Assembly (NCBI RefSeq): GCF_002964765.1
Contig: NZ_PQCF01000032.1
Location: 846,893-902,316, forward strand
DNA: 55,424 nucleotides
Reading direction: 5' to 3'
Source of the DNA: Pseudoalteromonas sp. T1lg88
Lineage (GTDB): Bacteria; Pseudomonadota; Gammaproteobacteria; Enterobacterales; Alteromonadaceae
Part shown: positions 28,642-38,096 of the stretch, one piece after another
Layout of the letters: each line of letters begins with the position of its first letter
Position numbering within the stretch: the first letter of the stretch is position 1
Translations under genes and position numbers: made by a program
Notes under the pieces: generated by a model
The model's input: only the letters and a program-made list of their open reading frames with translations
Database searches by the model: none
Told to the model about the DNA's origin: nothing

Positions 28642-29523
28642 ATGCGGTATCTAAGACATGGTTTACAACAAGCTTTTCGGCAGCGACCTGGGCAACGTCT
28701 AACCCTAGGGATCGCCCTGCTTCTTTCCAGCACAGCTTACGGGATAAACAGCAACAGCATTACCTGGCTCACCCTGGATTTCGAACCCTACTATATTTTC
28801 AATGGCACCAATGTCGGCCAAGGGCGCGATGAACAAGTGATCCACTTACTACAACAGCAGTTGCCGGAGTATGACTTTAAATATATGGCCATCCCCAGCA
28901 GCCATTTATTGACCGAGCTGCGCCATAAGCAAAGCACCTATTGTTTATTATCCCTGTATAAAACCGAGCAACGACGCTCTGAATTACACTTTAGCGAACA
29001 GTATTCCACCATAGGTTTATCACCGGCTCTGGTGATGCACAAAGAAGTGGCACAAAAACTGGGCTTAACCCCGGGCGCACCTCAGTCTCTGACCCATTTG
29101 CTGAGCGAGCATCATCTGCGTTTAGGCCTGCCCATGGGACGCTCCTACGGCAATGAGCTGGATACTGTGATAGGCCAGGTGCCTAAATCCCAGTTAACAA
29201 CCCGACCCGGGCGCGATGTGCTTGCCAGCCTCACCTATATGCTGGCCAAAAAACGTCTCGATATCTTGCTAAGTTATCCCAGCGAATTTCAATATCTAAG
29301 CGAGAAAATGGGTTTAGATAAGCAACTCAGTATTTTCCCTGTCAGCGAGGCACCGGCCCTAAGCTATGGCTATATCGCCTGCAGTAACAATGAATTAGGA
29401 AAACAACAGTTAAAAGTATTGGCACCGGCACTGCAGCAGGTGGTGGCAAGCGATACCTACAAGGATGTGATGTTGCAATGGTTGCCCACGGCATTAAGAC
29501 CACACCTACAACAAGCGCTGTAG
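28642..29523 (+). CDS. TIGR02285-like periplasmic solute-binding-fold protein
   Basis: A 293-residue exported protein: basic N-terminus, hydrophobic stretch LTLGIALLLSSTAYG (about 20-34) and then a fold resembling family 3 solute-binding proteins. The opening WLTLDFEPYYIFNG, FSEQYSTIGLSPALVMHK and RLDILLSYPSEFQYL are of the kind seen in the TIGR02285 family of Shewanella and relatives. No transporter genes adjoin it and its ligand is unknown; such stand-alone proteins may serve as sensors. The Shine-Dalgarno is weak, and the start is chosen for the signal peptide. It converges on yceI. Confidence 0.75.
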   Translation: MRYLRHGLQQAFRQRPGQRLTLGIALLLSSTAYGINSNSITWLTLDFEPYYIFNGTNVGQGRDEQVIHLLQQQLPEYDFKYMAIPSSHLLTELRHKQSTYCLLSLYKTEQRRSELHFSEQYSTIGLSPALVMHKEVAQKLGLTPGAPQSLTHLLSEHHLRLGLPMGRSYGNELDTVIGQVPKSQLTTRPGRDVLASLTYMLAKKRLDILLSYPSEFQYLSEKMGLDKQLSIFPVSEAPALSYGYIACSNNELGKQQLKVLAPALQQVVASDTYKDVMLQWLPTALRPHLQQAL

Positions 29524-29540
29524 GCGTGTGAGAAAGAAGG

Positions 29541-30119
29541 TTATTGACGCACGCCTTCGATAGACAGTTCAATTTCCACATGGGTCGAGGCCGGCCCCAG
29601 GTCTTGCTCTATGCCATAATCGGCCAGGGCAAAGCGTGTGTGGCCGCTAAAGCCGGCGCGATAGCCACCCCAAGGATCTTTACCTTCTCCCACCTTGGTT
29701 ACATCAAAGCTGATAGGTTTTGTCACGCCATTTAGGGTGAATTCACCGCTTACCTTGGCATTATCAGCATCAGTAAACTCAATATTGGTGCTAGTAAAGG
29801 TGGCCGTTGGGTGTTTTTTCACATTGAGGAAATCACCGCTGCGCAAATGTTTATCACGCTCGGCATGATTTGAGTCGATACTAGCGGTGTCGATCACCAC
29901 CTTGATTTTGGACTCATTCGGCTTTTGCGCATCATAGCTGAAGTCGCCAGAAAAAGTGTTAAAGCGGCCATGTAACCAGCTATAGCCAAGATGTTGAATT
30001 TTGAAATTCACAAAAGCATGGGCACCTTGGGTATCGATAACATAATCCGCCGCGCTGGCAGCACCACTGGCGGCCATCATGGCTGCAGCCAGAGTTAGTT
30101 TAGTTAGAGCTTTATTCAC
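29541..30119 (-). CDS. yceI: YceI family periplasmic lipocalin-like protein
   Basis: A 192-residue YceI protein with a signal peptide cleaved near ASA/ADYVID. The family forms a lipocalin-like barrel that binds polyisoprenoid chains such as ubiquinone precursors. Hallmarks are [20 protein letters not shown], the FSGDFSYD strand, [23 protein letters not shown] and the C-terminal GIEQDLGP. Its exact role is unsettled. It begins 1 base after the cytochrome b561 gene, the same yceJ-yceI order as in E. coli, so the two are co-transcribed. Confidence 0.93.
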   Translation of the reverse strand: MNKALTKLTLAAAMMAASGAASAADYVIDTQGAHAFVNFKIQHLGYSWLHGRFNTFSGDFSYDAQKPNESKIKVVIDTASIDSNHAERDKHLRSGDFLNVKKHPTATFTSTNIEFTDADNAKVSGEFTLNGVTKPISFDVTKVGEGKDPWGGYRAGFSGHTRFALADYGIEQDLGPASTHVEIELSIEGVRQ

Positions 30120-30120
30120 A

Positions 30121-30675
30121 TTAATCTCCTTTTTTCGCTTTCAACATACGCACTAGGGTATGATCGCGATTAATAAAATGGTGTTTAAGGGCCGCCAAGG
30201 CATGTAAACCAGCAAGAATAACCAGGCTCCAGGCTGCGTATTCGTGCACCATGCCAGCAATATCTTCTTGGTTGTCAACAAACTCCCCTAGCGAAGGAAC
30301 GCTAAACAAGGAAAAAACCTCAATACCGCGGCCATCTGCCGTAGATATAAGATAGCCAGAAATAAGTATCACCACCAATATCAGGTACAAAATGATATGC
30401 ACCCAGTGAGCAAAACGATTTTGCCATATTAAGCTGCGGTCCACCGGCTGAGGTCGCGCCTGAGTTAAACGCCAGACCAAACGCAGCACCAACAGCATTG
30501 CTAAGGTCAGGCCTATGCTTTTATGCAAATCAACCGACCCTTTATACCAGCTGTCGTAATAGCTTAACTCGACCATATACAGGCCTAAGCCAAAAAGCCC
30601 AAAGACGGCGATGGCCATCAACCAATGCAAGGCAATGTGCATCCAGCCATAACCATGCTCAGTATTATTCAACAT
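30121..30675 (-). CDS. yceJ: Cytochrome b561-type membrane protein
   Basis: A 184-residue di-haem cytochrome b561 with four membrane helices. Haem-ligand histidines are in [10 protein letters not shown] (helix 1), [10 protein letters not shown] (helix 2), MVHEYAAW (helix 3) and [14 protein letters not shown] (helix 4). Proteins of this type pass electrons across the inner membrane, probably with quinol. ATTCAACAT/AAGGAGT precedes the ATG, giving a strong AAGGAG Shine-Dalgarno. It leads the yceJ-yceI operon. The region upstream of it carries a MITE-like repeat beginning 13 bases before the start codon, so its promoter may lie inside that repeat. Confidence 0.93.
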   Translation of the reverse strand: MLNNTEHGYGWMHIALHWLMAIAVFGLFGLGLYMVELSYYDSWYKGSVDLHKSIGLTLAMLLVLRLVWRLTQARPQPVDRSLIWQNRFAHWVHIILYLILVVILISGYLISTADGRGIEVFSLFSVPSLGEFVDNQEDIAGMVHEYAAWSLVILAGLHALAALKHHFINRDHTLVRMLKAKKGD

Positions 30676-30688
30676 ACTTCTTACTCCT

Positions 30689-30955
30689 TAGGGTCTGTTG
30701 ACCTTTGTTGTTCGTTTCTGCAGCAGTTTGTAGTGTATTTATACAAGGCGGCACATGTGTGGTGTAGTTATTCTACATAAACATGTAACAACACAGTAGA
30801 AATGCGCTACAAGCGCTGCCCTACGGGTTCATCTAAACGCATCCTGCTCTGTGTTGCTCGCTATGTACATAGCGTGCTATGCATCATAACGATCGTCGTG
30901 ATCAGAATGCGTTTAGATCGAACATAAAGTAAACCGCAATGATAAACAGACCCTA
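30689..30955. repeat. MITE-like element with terminal inverted repeats
   Basis: A 267-base non-coding element fills the 354-base gap between the b561 and GNAT genes. Its ends are TAGGGTCTGTT (30689-30699) and AACAGACCCTA (30945-30955), perfect 11-bp inverted repeats. Inside, ATCTAAACGCAT (30831-30842) and ATGCGTTTAGAT (30907-30918) are perfect inverted arms, with a smaller palindrome GCTATGTACATAGC between them. TTACTC flanks the element on both sides (30681-30686 and 30956-30961), possibly a decayed target duplication. The rest of the gap, 30956-31029, shows nothing notable. Confidence 0.75.
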
Positions 30956-31029
30956 TTACTCTAGCTTATCCCAGCCATTGCCTTGTGAACATGGCGCCTA
31001 GGCACCATGCACTGTGCGTATATGCACAA

Positions 31030-31545
31030 TTACAAACTTAGTTGAAACAGCCAGTCCTCGACCTCGACACCGTCAATACAATAGCCATTGCGGGCGCTGG
31101 CGAGCTGAGTAAAGCCGCATTTAAGCAACAGTGCTCGCGACGCCAGATTGCCTGCAGTAACCGTAGCCCGATATTGTGCAATTGCAAAACGCCGCTCGCC
31201 ATGGGTCAGTAAGGCTTGTAATGACTCCTGGCCATAACCTTGACCTTGATACTCGGGCAAGAGTAAAAAACCCAGCTCGGCGCTGTGCTCGCCTTGAGGT
31301 AAAAAGCCGGTTACTCCTATCTCCTTGCCGTTTTCGTTAAGTATCGCCCAGGCCCGCCAACTATCAGCCTTTGCCCCTGATGCCAGCCGGGCGTCAAAGC
31401 GCGCTCTGATCTGCGTGATTTGCGCGAGGTCGGCGACATAGCGCATCACTTCTTGATTTTGATGAAGCGCTACAAACAGCGGCCAATACTCTTTACTTAA
31501 GGGTTGGTGTACCAGTCTTGACGATTCAAAAGAATCTAGCTGCAT
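31030..31545 (-). CDS. GNAT-family N-acetyltransferase (RimJ/RimL-like)
   Basis: A 171-residue GNAT enzyme. The acetyl-CoA pyrophosphate loop is LPEYQGQGYGQESL, preceded by ELGFLLL and followed by AGNLASRALLLKCGF, as in ribosomal-protein-alanine acetyltransferase relatives of the GNAT_3 type. Acceptor substrate unknown. The ATG at 31545 is chosen because AGGGAG lies 6 bases before it; an ATG two codons earlier abuts that site. It follows the prolyl oligopeptidase gene on the same strand but is separated by a terminator. Confidence 0.85.
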   Translation of the reverse strand: MQLDSFESSRLVHQPLSKEYWPLFVALHQNQEVMRYVADLAQITQIRARFDARLASGAKADSWRAWAILNENGKEIGVTGFLPQGEHSAELGFLLLPEYQGQGYGQESLQALLTHGERRFAIAQYRATVTAGNLASRALLLKCGFTQLASARNGYCIDGVEVEDWLFQLSL

Positions 31546-31559
31546 TGTCATCTCCCTAA

Positions 31560-31590
31560 AACAAAAAAGCCGAGCACTAGGCCCGGCTTT
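31560..31590 (-). terminator. Rho-independent terminator of the oligopeptidase gene
   Basis: Leftward AAAGCCG / CGGCTTT stem with an 11-base partly paired loop, followed by TTTTGTTTT, just upstream of the GNAT start. Confidence 0.85.
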
Positions 31591-31614
31591 CAAATTAGCA
31601 TAAGCTTCTCAGTA

Positions 31615-33783
31615 TTAAAGCTTTTTAACACCCATGTTATACAGGGTAAAGCCATAGATATCGGCGTATTGCTCGATTATCTTACTGGTCGGCGTGCCTG
31701 CACCGTGACCGGCATTGGTTTCAATGCGGATCATCACAGGGTTCTCACCCTGGTGCTTCGATTGCAGCTCGGCAGCAAACTTGTATGAATGCGCTGGAAC
31801 CACGCGGTCATCATGATCGCCCGTGGTGATCAGGGTTGCCGGATAGCTGGTGCCCGCTTTTACATTATGTACCGGCGAATAGCCCTTAAGGTAATCAAAC
31901 ATTTCCTTACTGTCTTGCGCCGTACCGTAATCGTAGGCCCAACCTGCACCGGCGGTGAAGGTGTGATAGCGCAGCATATCCAGTACCCCTACCGCAGGTA
32001 AGGCAACCTTAAACAGATCCGGGCGTTGCGTCATCACAGCACCTACCAATAGACCGCCGTTAGAGCCACCACGTACCGCAAGGTAGTCACTTGAGGTGTA
32101 GTTGTTAGCGATCAGGTACTCGGCCGCAGCAATAAAGTCGTCGAATACGTTTTGCTTTTGCATCTGCGTACCGGCTTTATGCCACTGTTTACCATACTCA
32201 CCACCGCCACGCAGGTTAGCCACAGCATATACGCCGCCTTGCTCCAACCAAGCCGCCGTAGTGGCCGAGAAGCGAGGAGTCAGGCTCACGTTAAAGCCGC
32301 CGTAACCATAAAGAATGGTTGGGTTTTTACCGTTAAGCTCAGTGCCCTTTTTAAAGGTTAGGATCATAGGTACCTTGGTACCGTCTTTTGAGCTATAGAA
32401 TACTTGCTTAGACTCATACAACGCCGGGTCAAACTGAGCGCCTGACTTGTTATAAACAACCGAGTCACCACTGTTCACATCAAAGCTGAAGATGGTGCTT
32501 GGCGTTTTATAGTTGGTGAAGCTGTAATACAAGGTGGTTTGTTCTTTTTTACCTTCAAAGCCCGACGCCGTGCCCACGCCCGGTAGCGCGATTTCACGTA
32601 CTAGCTTGCCGCTTTTATCGAACTGCTTCACCTGAGAGATGGCATCAACCATATAACGTGCGAAGAAGAAATCTCCGCCTTTAGAGATGTTCAGCACGTT
32701 TTCTGTTTCAGGAATAAGGTCCTGCCAGTTTTTAGGCATTGGATCCTTGATATCAACGGTCACTACGCGCTTGTTCGGCGCATCCTTGTTGGTAACGATA
32801 AACAGGGTATCACCCTTGTTATCCAGCACCGAGCTGTCGTAGGTCAGGTCGTCAATAATGGTAACCAGCTCGCTGTTTTCCTTGCTCAAGTCTTTAATAA
32901 ACAGCTTGTTACCAGATGTTGAGACGGCCGCTGAAATTACCAGGAAGCGCGCATCCGAAGTCACCTCGGCGCCAACATAGCGGTGTTTTTGCTCATCGCT
33001 GCCACCAAAGATAAGGGCATCGTCTTTTTGCGCCGTACCCAGCTTATGGTAGTAGAGCTTATGTTGATCGGTTTTCGCCGACAATTCACTGCCCTTAGGC
33101 TTGTCATAGCTTGAGTAATAGAAGCCATCATTACCAAACCAGGAAATGGCGCTGAACTTCACATCAACCAGGGTCTCACCAATTTGCTCCTTGGTTTTGG
33201 TATCCAGCACAATCACCTTACGCCAGTCACTGCCGCCTTCTGAGATTTGGTAGGCCGCCAATGAACCGTCTTCACTAAAACTGATACCCGCCAGTGATGT
33301 GGTGCCATCGGCGCTAAAGGTGTTAGGGTCTAGGAAGACTTCCGCCTCACCCTCGCCCTTTTGGCGATAAAGCACGTATTGGTTTTGCAGACCGTCATTT
33401 TTATAGAAATAGGTGTACTCACCCTCGGTGAATGGGGCGCTGACCTTTTCATAGTCCATCAGGGTTTTTAGACGTTGCTTAAGTTCGTCGCGAAACGGGA
33501 TCTGCTCCAGGTAGCCAAAGGTGACCTTGTTTTGCGCTTCGACCCACTGTGCCGTCTCGCTGCTCATATCGTCTTCTAACCAACGATATGGATCTGCAAC
33601 CTGCTGATCGAAATAGCTGTCAACCACTTCGCCTTTACGTGTAATTGGGTAGCTGATGGCCGCTGCTGCAACCTGAGTTTGTTCTACTTTTTGTTCTTGT
33701 TGTGCGCTTGCCTCTGCAGCCGGTTTGTCGTTGCAACCAGCTAGGGCCACACACACGGCGACAGCCAGTGTTCTTTTAAGCAT
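31615..33783 (-). CDS. Prolyl oligopeptidase (S9A) lipoprotein
   Basis: A 722-residue serine peptidase with an N-terminal seven-bladed propeller (about 80-430) and a C-terminal alpha/beta-hydrolase domain. The catalytic Ser is in [12 protein letters not shown], the Asp in [14 protein letters not shown] and the His in [11 protein letters not shown]. The family cleaves after proline in short peptides. The N-terminus [14 protein letters not shown] contains a lipobox with Cys 17, so the enzyme is predicted to be anchored in the envelope, in keeping with peptide scavenging. It is monocistronic with its own terminator. Confidence 0.95.
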   Translation of the reverse strand: MLKRTLAVAVCVALAGCNDKPAAEASAQQEQKVEQTQVAAAAISYPITRKGEVVDSYFDQQVADPYRWLEDDMSSETAQWVEAQNKVTFGYLEQIPFRDELKQRLKTLMDYEKVSAPFTEGEYTYFYKNDGLQNQYVLYRQKGEGEAEVFLDPNTFSADGTTSLAGISFSEDGSLAAYQISEGGSDWRKVIVLDTKTKEQIGETLVDVKFSAISWFGNDGFYYSSYDKPKGSELSAKTDQHKLYYHKLGTAQKDDALIFGGSDEQKHRYVGAEVTSDARFLVISAAVSTSGNKLFIKDLSKENSELVTIIDDLTYDSSVLDNKGDTLFIVTNKDAPNKRVVTVDIKDPMPKNWQDLIPETENVLNISKGGDFFFARYMVDAISQVKQFDKSGKLVREIALPGVGTASGFEGKKEQTTLYYSFTNYKTPSTIFSFDVNSGDSVVYNKSGAQFDPALYESKQVFYSSKDGTKVPMILTFKKGTELNGKNPTILYGYGGFNVSLTPRFSATTAAWLEQGGVYAVANLRGGGEYGKQWHKAGTQMQKQNVFDDFIAAAEYLIANNYTSSDYLAVRGGSNGGLLVGAVMTQRPDLFKVALPAVGVLDMLRYHTFTAGAGWAYDYGTAQDSKEMFDYLKGYSPVHNVKAGTSYPATLITTGDHDDRVVPAHSYKFAAELQSKHQGENPVMIRIETNAGHGAGTPTSKIIEQYADIYGFTLYNMGVKKL

Positions 33784-33888
33784 AAAAAATCCATTCTTGT
33801 TGTAATAAACCGACTTACGTTAGCGGCTAGACGGCCATTTGTCTAGTGTTGTGCGAGCAGGTACAAGGCGTGGGGATAATTAAGAAGG

Positions 33889-33929
33889 GCCAAAAAAGAA
33901 GAAAACCAACTCGACGAGCGAGATTGGTT
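33889..33929 (-). terminator. Rho-independent terminator of the GbsR-type gene
   Basis: Leftward AACCAA-TCTCG-CTCGT-CGAG-TTGGTT hairpin followed by TTCTTCTTTTTT. It lies 123 bases after the regulator's stop. Confidence 0.75.
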
Positions 33930-34051
33930 ATCTTTGGCTGGAAACCTATAACTAATTATTAACCTAATTGCGCAAAAACACCTCAACTGTTTCGTTATAT
34001 AGATATACGCGTTTAGTATTATTGCACTTTTCGGGCTAATTAATGAGTAAC

Positions 34052-34609
34052 TCAGGACTCTGTGCGGTCTTTGGGGCTGAGCTTATCGCGAAAATCGAGG
34101 ATTTTTGACACGCCGGCACCGAGCTTCATTAGCGTGGAGAGTTTTTCCGGGCTTAAGCGCTGCAGTTCGGAGGCCCATTCGGTGATCATTTCCAGTAAAT
34201 CATGAATTTCTAATAACCTTTGCTGGGCGTAGCGCTCCTGCTGATCCCTTGGTTCCTCGAGGAGGTTATCGCGCAACAGGCTCAAGGTCGGGTCGATTTC
34301 GCGCTTACGGCGCTGCTCAAATACACGGTTGGCCATTTGCCAAATGCTGCCCGCCGGCTGGTAATACTCTTTACGATCGCCCGGCTTATGCCGAGTGGCG
34401 ATCAGCTGCCAGGAGTTCAGCTCTTTAATACCCATGCTGACATTACCGCGAGAAATATGCAGGGTTTGCGATAATTCGTTGGCGCTCAGTGGCTCCTCGC
34501 TAATAAGTAGCAGCGCATACATCTGGCCTATGGTGCGATTAAAGCCCCAGCGACTGCCCATCTCACCACAGTGCATCACAAAGGCCTGCATTTTATCTGT
34601 TAGTTCCAT
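34052..34609 (-). CDS. GbsR/MarR-family transcriptional regulator
   Basis: A 185-residue winged-helix regulator of the GbsR group. FVMHCGEMGSRWGFNRTIGQMYALLLIS opens the domain in the usual way (pattern GEMGSRWGFNRTIGQMYALL), followed by the recognition region LSQTLHISRGNVSMGIKEL and the wing HKPGDRKEYYQ. The C-terminal half is helical and likely dimerises. The ATG at 34609 is placed 6 bases after AGGG. GbsR proteins often control osmolyte uptake or synthesis, but none is nearby. A tandem ATGTTC-N3-ATGTTC (34623-34637) just upstream could be its operator. It is divergent from the next gene. Confidence 0.88.
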   Translation of the reverse strand: MELTDKMQAFVMHCGEMGSRWGFNRTIGQMYALLLISEEPLSANELSQTLHISRGNVSMGIKELNSWQLIATRHKPGDRKEYYQPAGSIWQMANRVFEQRRKREIDPTLSLLRDNLLEEPRDQQERYAQQRLLEIHDLLEMITEWASELQRLSPEKLSTLMKLGAGVSKILDFRDKLSPKDRTES

Positions 34610-34794
34610 CACCAACCCTAAATGTTCATTATGTTCTGAAAATACCTCATCTTAACAACTCCATTCAAGCATCAACTACACTTAACCTGGTCAACATCAA
34701 ATAAACCATGAAAAAACATCCTAAATACACATAGTTGCAGTTACAATAGGGACAATGTGATGAGAATCTCGCCTTCACAAACCTAGGGGGACAT

Positions 34795-35202
34795 ATGTTT
34801 AATTATTCCGGCGCCAATGGTTCATATCAACTAACCCGACAAGGAGATGTGATCGTCGGCCAGTTCAGCGGTGCCATCAATGAGCGCATGATAGCCACCT
34901 TCGCCACTCAATTAGAAACCCTGGTGAAAGAGCATCAGCTTGAACGTTGGGGTTATATCAGTAATTCCAAGGATGTGCTTGCCGCTACACCCGAGGCACA
35001 AGTGCTTATGGTGTCTGTGGCCGAGAAGATGTTTGCCCATGGCTGCCAAGCCGCCGCCTTTGTGATCAACTCTGCTATTGCCATCAATCAGTTAGAACAA
35101 ATTCGTCGTGCCTTAGGGCGCGCCAATAGCGCCAACGATATCGTCTTTGAAAATTTCGATGACGCCCTTGTCTATATCCAGAATAAGCTAGCTGAAAACT
35201 AG
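34795..35202 (+). CDS. STAS/SpoIIAA-like protein of unknown function
   Basis: A 135-residue soluble protein with the strand-helix alternation of SpoIIAA-like (STAS) domains: GDVIVGQFSGAINERMIATF, LERWGYISNSKDVL, CQAAAFVINSAIAINQLEQI and a final DDALVYIQNKLAEN helix. The assignment rests on pattern, not on a diagnostic motif. It has a strong AGGGGGA Shine-Dalgarno. It is divergent from the GbsR-type regulator, which may control it. A GTCGCG/CGCGAC hairpin without a T run follows at 35219-35244. Confidence 0.55.
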   Translation: MFNYSGANGSYQLTRQGDVIVGQFSGAINERMIATFATQLETLVKEHQLERWGYISNSKDVLAATPEAQVLMVSVAEKMFAHGCQAAAFVINSAIAINQLEQIRRALGRANSANDIVFENFDDALVYIQNKLAEN

Positions 35203-35349
35203 CCTCCCGCACGTTTTAGTCGCGTTCAAAGTTTGGGGCGCGACGCCTCAATATATGCTCCATACCCTTGGCCAACAAAGGCAATTTGGTTGACAATCCC
35301 TGCCAAGACTCTAAGCTGCGCCTAAACAAAGACAATAGCAGGAAGGGTT

Positions 35350-36261
35350 ATGAGCAACACCATTTATCCCATTGGCACACCGGGTGAACCCTGGGGCCCA
35401 GAGCACAAGCAGCAATGGCTTGAGGCACAAAAAGTGCACCGCAGTTATCAGGATGAAGTCGTCACCAAGATTCAGGCGCTAAGCGCTCAGTTTGAGATTA
35501 TCGAATACGGACTGCTTGCTTATCAGCAAGACTACCCCCTCTTTGCCCTTAAGCATAAAAGTTGGCAGGCCGGGCGCCCTATTGCCCTGGTTACCGGTGG
35601 CGTACATGGTTATGAAACCAGCGGTATTCACGGTGCCCTAGCGTTTGCCGCCGAGCTCACCCCGGCGCATAGCGAAGCCTTCAATATTCTTGTGGTTCCC
35701 TGTGTAAGCCCTTGGGGTTATGAAACCATTAACCGCTGGAACCCGGACGCAATCGACCCGAACCGTTCCTTTTATGAAGGCTCGCCTGCCCCCGAAGCTC
35801 AGTTGCTGCTCGACTTTATCGCCCCTTTTAGCAGCGATGTGCTGGTACATATAGATCTCCATGAAACCACGGATACGGATAACTCGGAATTCCGCCCGGC
35901 CTTGGCGGCAAGAGAAGGCACTACCAATAACAATTGGAATATTCCCGATGGCTTTTATCTGGTGGCCGACACCGAGCGCCCACAGCCGGAATTCCAAAAA
36001 GCCATTAACGCCGAGGTGGCAACCGTAACCCATATTGCCGAAGCCGATATAAACAACCAGTTGATTGGTGTGCCCATTTCCGGCCATGGAGTGATTGAAT
36101 ACGCGGGGCGTAAACTTGGCCTCTGTATGGGCCTGACTTTAGCTCCTTATGTCACCACCACCGAGGTCTATCCGGATAGCCCACGCAGCACACCAGAAAA
36201 TTGCGTCGCCGCTCAGGTTGCCGCCGTAGTTGGCGCCTTGGATTTTGTTCGCACTTTATAA
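35350..36261 (+). CDS. M14-family zinc carboxypeptidase
   Basis: A 303-residue M14 metallocarboxypeptidase. Zinc ligands His and Glu are in TGGVHGYETSGIHGAL and the third His is in VHIDLHETTDTD; the Asn-Arg substrate-binding pair is in DAIDPNRSFYEG. The short form, without signal peptide, resembles succinylglutamate desuccinylase/aspartoacylase-like M14 members that act on small peptides or acyl-amino acids. GGAAGGG precedes the ATG. It stands alone and is followed by a good terminator. Confidence 0.88.
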   Translation: MSNTIYPIGTPGEPWGPEHKQQWLEAQKVHRSYQDEVVTKIQALSAQFEIIEYGLLAYQQDYPLFALKHKSWQAGRPIALVTGGVHGYETSGIHGALAFAAELTPAHSEAFNILVVPCVSPWGYETINRWNPDAIDPNRSFYEGSPAPEAQLLLDFIAPFSSDVLVHIDLHETTDTDNSEFRPALAAREGTTNNNWNIPDGFYLVADTERPQPEFQKAINAEVATVTHIAEADINNQLIGVPISGHGVIEYAGRKLGLCMGLTLAPYVTTTEVYPDSPRSTPENCVAAQVAAVVGALDFVRTL

Positions 36262-36298
36262 ACAGCGCTTAGGGTTACAACCCTAGGTAAAAACAAAT

Positions 36299-36332
36299 AA
36301 AAAGACCCAGCGCTAGACTGGGTCTTTTTTAT
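36299..36332. terminator. Terminator between the M14 peptidase gene and ccoG
   Basis: AAAGACCCAG / CTGGGTCTTT perfect 10-bp stem with 7-base loop, flanked by A and T tracts, usable by both convergent genes. Confidence 0.9.
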
Positions 36333-36356
36333 TGCTCGGCTATCTTGCTGAAGCTA

Positions 36357-37735
36357 CTACTTATAAAAACGGGTTTCTTTGCGAATACTCTGCTGCTCAC
36401 CTTCGTTTTGCGTTATCACAAAGCTAAAGGGCGTCACCTTACGCTCGAGTAATTCACCGTCAATGCGCACCGTAACCGGCACCTCTTTTTGCTCACCCGG
36501 TTGCAATCTTAATTGCCCGTGCAGCTGCAACTGACCCTGCTCCAAACCCTCAAGACTCAAGGTATATTCCTGAACTTGCTGGGATTTATTGATAATGGAG
36601 ATACGATACGGGTTTTCCACCTGGCCCTGATAATCAACCCGGGACAACTCTCCCCTGTCGCGCGTGATATAAGCTTCCAGCGCCGTACGACCATTGAGCC
36701 AAATAGCCATTACCACAAACACCAGCACTGTCATCAAGGCATAACCCACCAGCTTTAAGCGCCAAATTGATGTCCGGCCACCGTTTTGCTGATGCTCACT
36801 GCGATAGGCGATTAAGCCCTTCGGATAATTAAACTTGTCCATGGTTTGGTCACAGGCATCGATGCACAGACCGCAGTTAATGCACTCGTATTGCAAGCCA
36901 TTACGAATATCGATACCAGCCGGGCATACCTCGACACACAGATTACAGTCGACACAATCTCCCAAGCCCAATTTTTTCGGGTCGGCCTTGCGCTTTCTTG
37001 ACCCTCTGGCTTCACCTCTGTCCTGATCATAGCTCACGACCAAGGTGTCTTTATCAAACATCACGGATTGAAAACGCGAATAGGGGCACATATAGATGCA
37101 CATCTTTTCCCGCAGCCAACCGGCGTTACCATAGGTGCACAGGGTGAACAGGAAGACCCAGAATAAAGTGATACCACCCCAGCTCAAACCCAACAGGTCG
37201 CTATACAGTTCGTGCGCGGGAATAAAGTAACTCATAAAGGTGGTGGCGGTTAAAAACGCCATCAATAACCACACCAGATGCTTGGCCCCCTTACGTGCCA
37301 ACTTATCGGCGTTCCAGGGCTGAGCGTCGCGTTTTATACGTTGGTTACGGGTGCCCTCAAGGCGGTGCTCAACCCAGGTATACATCAACATCCACACGGT
37401 TTGCGGGCACATATAGCCACACCAGACACGGCCCAGCCAGTTGGTGATAAAAAAGAGCGCAAAGGCCCCCGCCATAAAGAGCCAAGCGACCAGCATAAAG
37501 TCTTGCGGGAAAAAGGTGGCGGAAAAAATTCTGAACTGCTGTTGGGCAACATCGAATAACACCGCCTGCTGACCCTGATAACTCACCCAGGGCAGGCCGA
37601 TAAAGCCAGCATCAGGCACCAGCTAAGCACTCGGCGAATTCGCTGAAAGCGCCCTTTTTGCTCACGCACATAAATCGGCCCGGATTGCTTATAGGGCTTA
37701 ATGATCAGGTCTTCTTCTTTAACATCAAATTTCAT
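36357..37735 (-). pseudogene. ccoG: Cytochrome c oxidase accessory protein CcoG, N-terminus out of frame
   Basis: The main frame (36357-37619) encodes the FixG/CcoG membrane protein: four to five helices, two ferredoxin-like cluster motifs (CVDCNLCVEVCPAG and CINCGLCIDACDQ), and a C-terminal Ig-like FixG domain. CcoG is a copper reductase for cbb3 oxidase assembly. The true start lies in another frame: an ATG at 37735 gives about 40 residues (KFDVKEEDLIIKPYKQSGP, GRFQRIRRVLSWCLML), after which the frame must shift near 37601-37610 to reach FIGLPWVSYQGQQAVLFD. A single missing base explains this. No ccoNOPQ genes are nearby. The gene may be intact in reality if the base is a sequencing loss. 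Confidence 0.85.
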
Positions 37736-38096
37736 ATTACTTGCTTTTACTAACTAGGGAACACAGCTCCTAAAGCAAGTGTTGTGCCAGGTTTGAATTT
37801 AAATCAACCAATTGTTTTTATTGGTTATTTTAAAAATAAAAAGCAAGTTTGATAACGACATAACGCCGAATCTATCGAAATATCGTTATCTCCATTGACG
37901 GAATACTTAGAAAAGGATTGAATTGGTGAGGCATCCTCTTCGCATTGTGCCGAGTTATCATTTCGTTTACTGTATGATTTACTATTACTTTTTATAGTCT
38001 TATTAGTTCGCCTATACATGGTTTACCTCCTACCTTACGAGGTAGCGTACCTTGTAAGGTCTTGCTAATAAGCTGTTAGACCGATAGGAGCATCGA
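37736..38096. other. AT-rich intergenic stretch between ccoG and the cassette-like segment
   Basis: This 361-base region is AT-rich relative to its neighbours. It holds the possible small leftward gene at 37825-38019, a short hairpin AACCAAT/ATTGGTT at its end (37806-37826), and overlapping palindromes CTACCT-TACG-AGGTAG and ACCTTAC-N15-GTAAGGT between about 38029 and 38060, immediately left of a GTTAGAC core at 38075-38081. Confidence 0.5.
37825..38019 (-). CDS. Possible small protein, unknown
   Basis: A 64-residue leftward frame whose ATG at 38019 has an ideal AGGAGGT Shine-Dalgarno five bases upstream. The predicted peptide is basic and Ser/Asn-rich at first (YRRTNKTIKSNSKSYSKR), with three cysteines and a hydrophobic end CFLFLK. 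It matches nothing I know. Codon use is AT-rich, unlike flanking core genes, and a weak hairpin sits at its stop. The ribosome-binding site is the main argument for it being real. Confidence 0.4.
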   Translation of the reverse strand: MYRRTNKTIKSNSKSYSKRNDNSAQCEEDASPIQSFSKYSVNGDNDISIDSALCRYQTCFLFLK

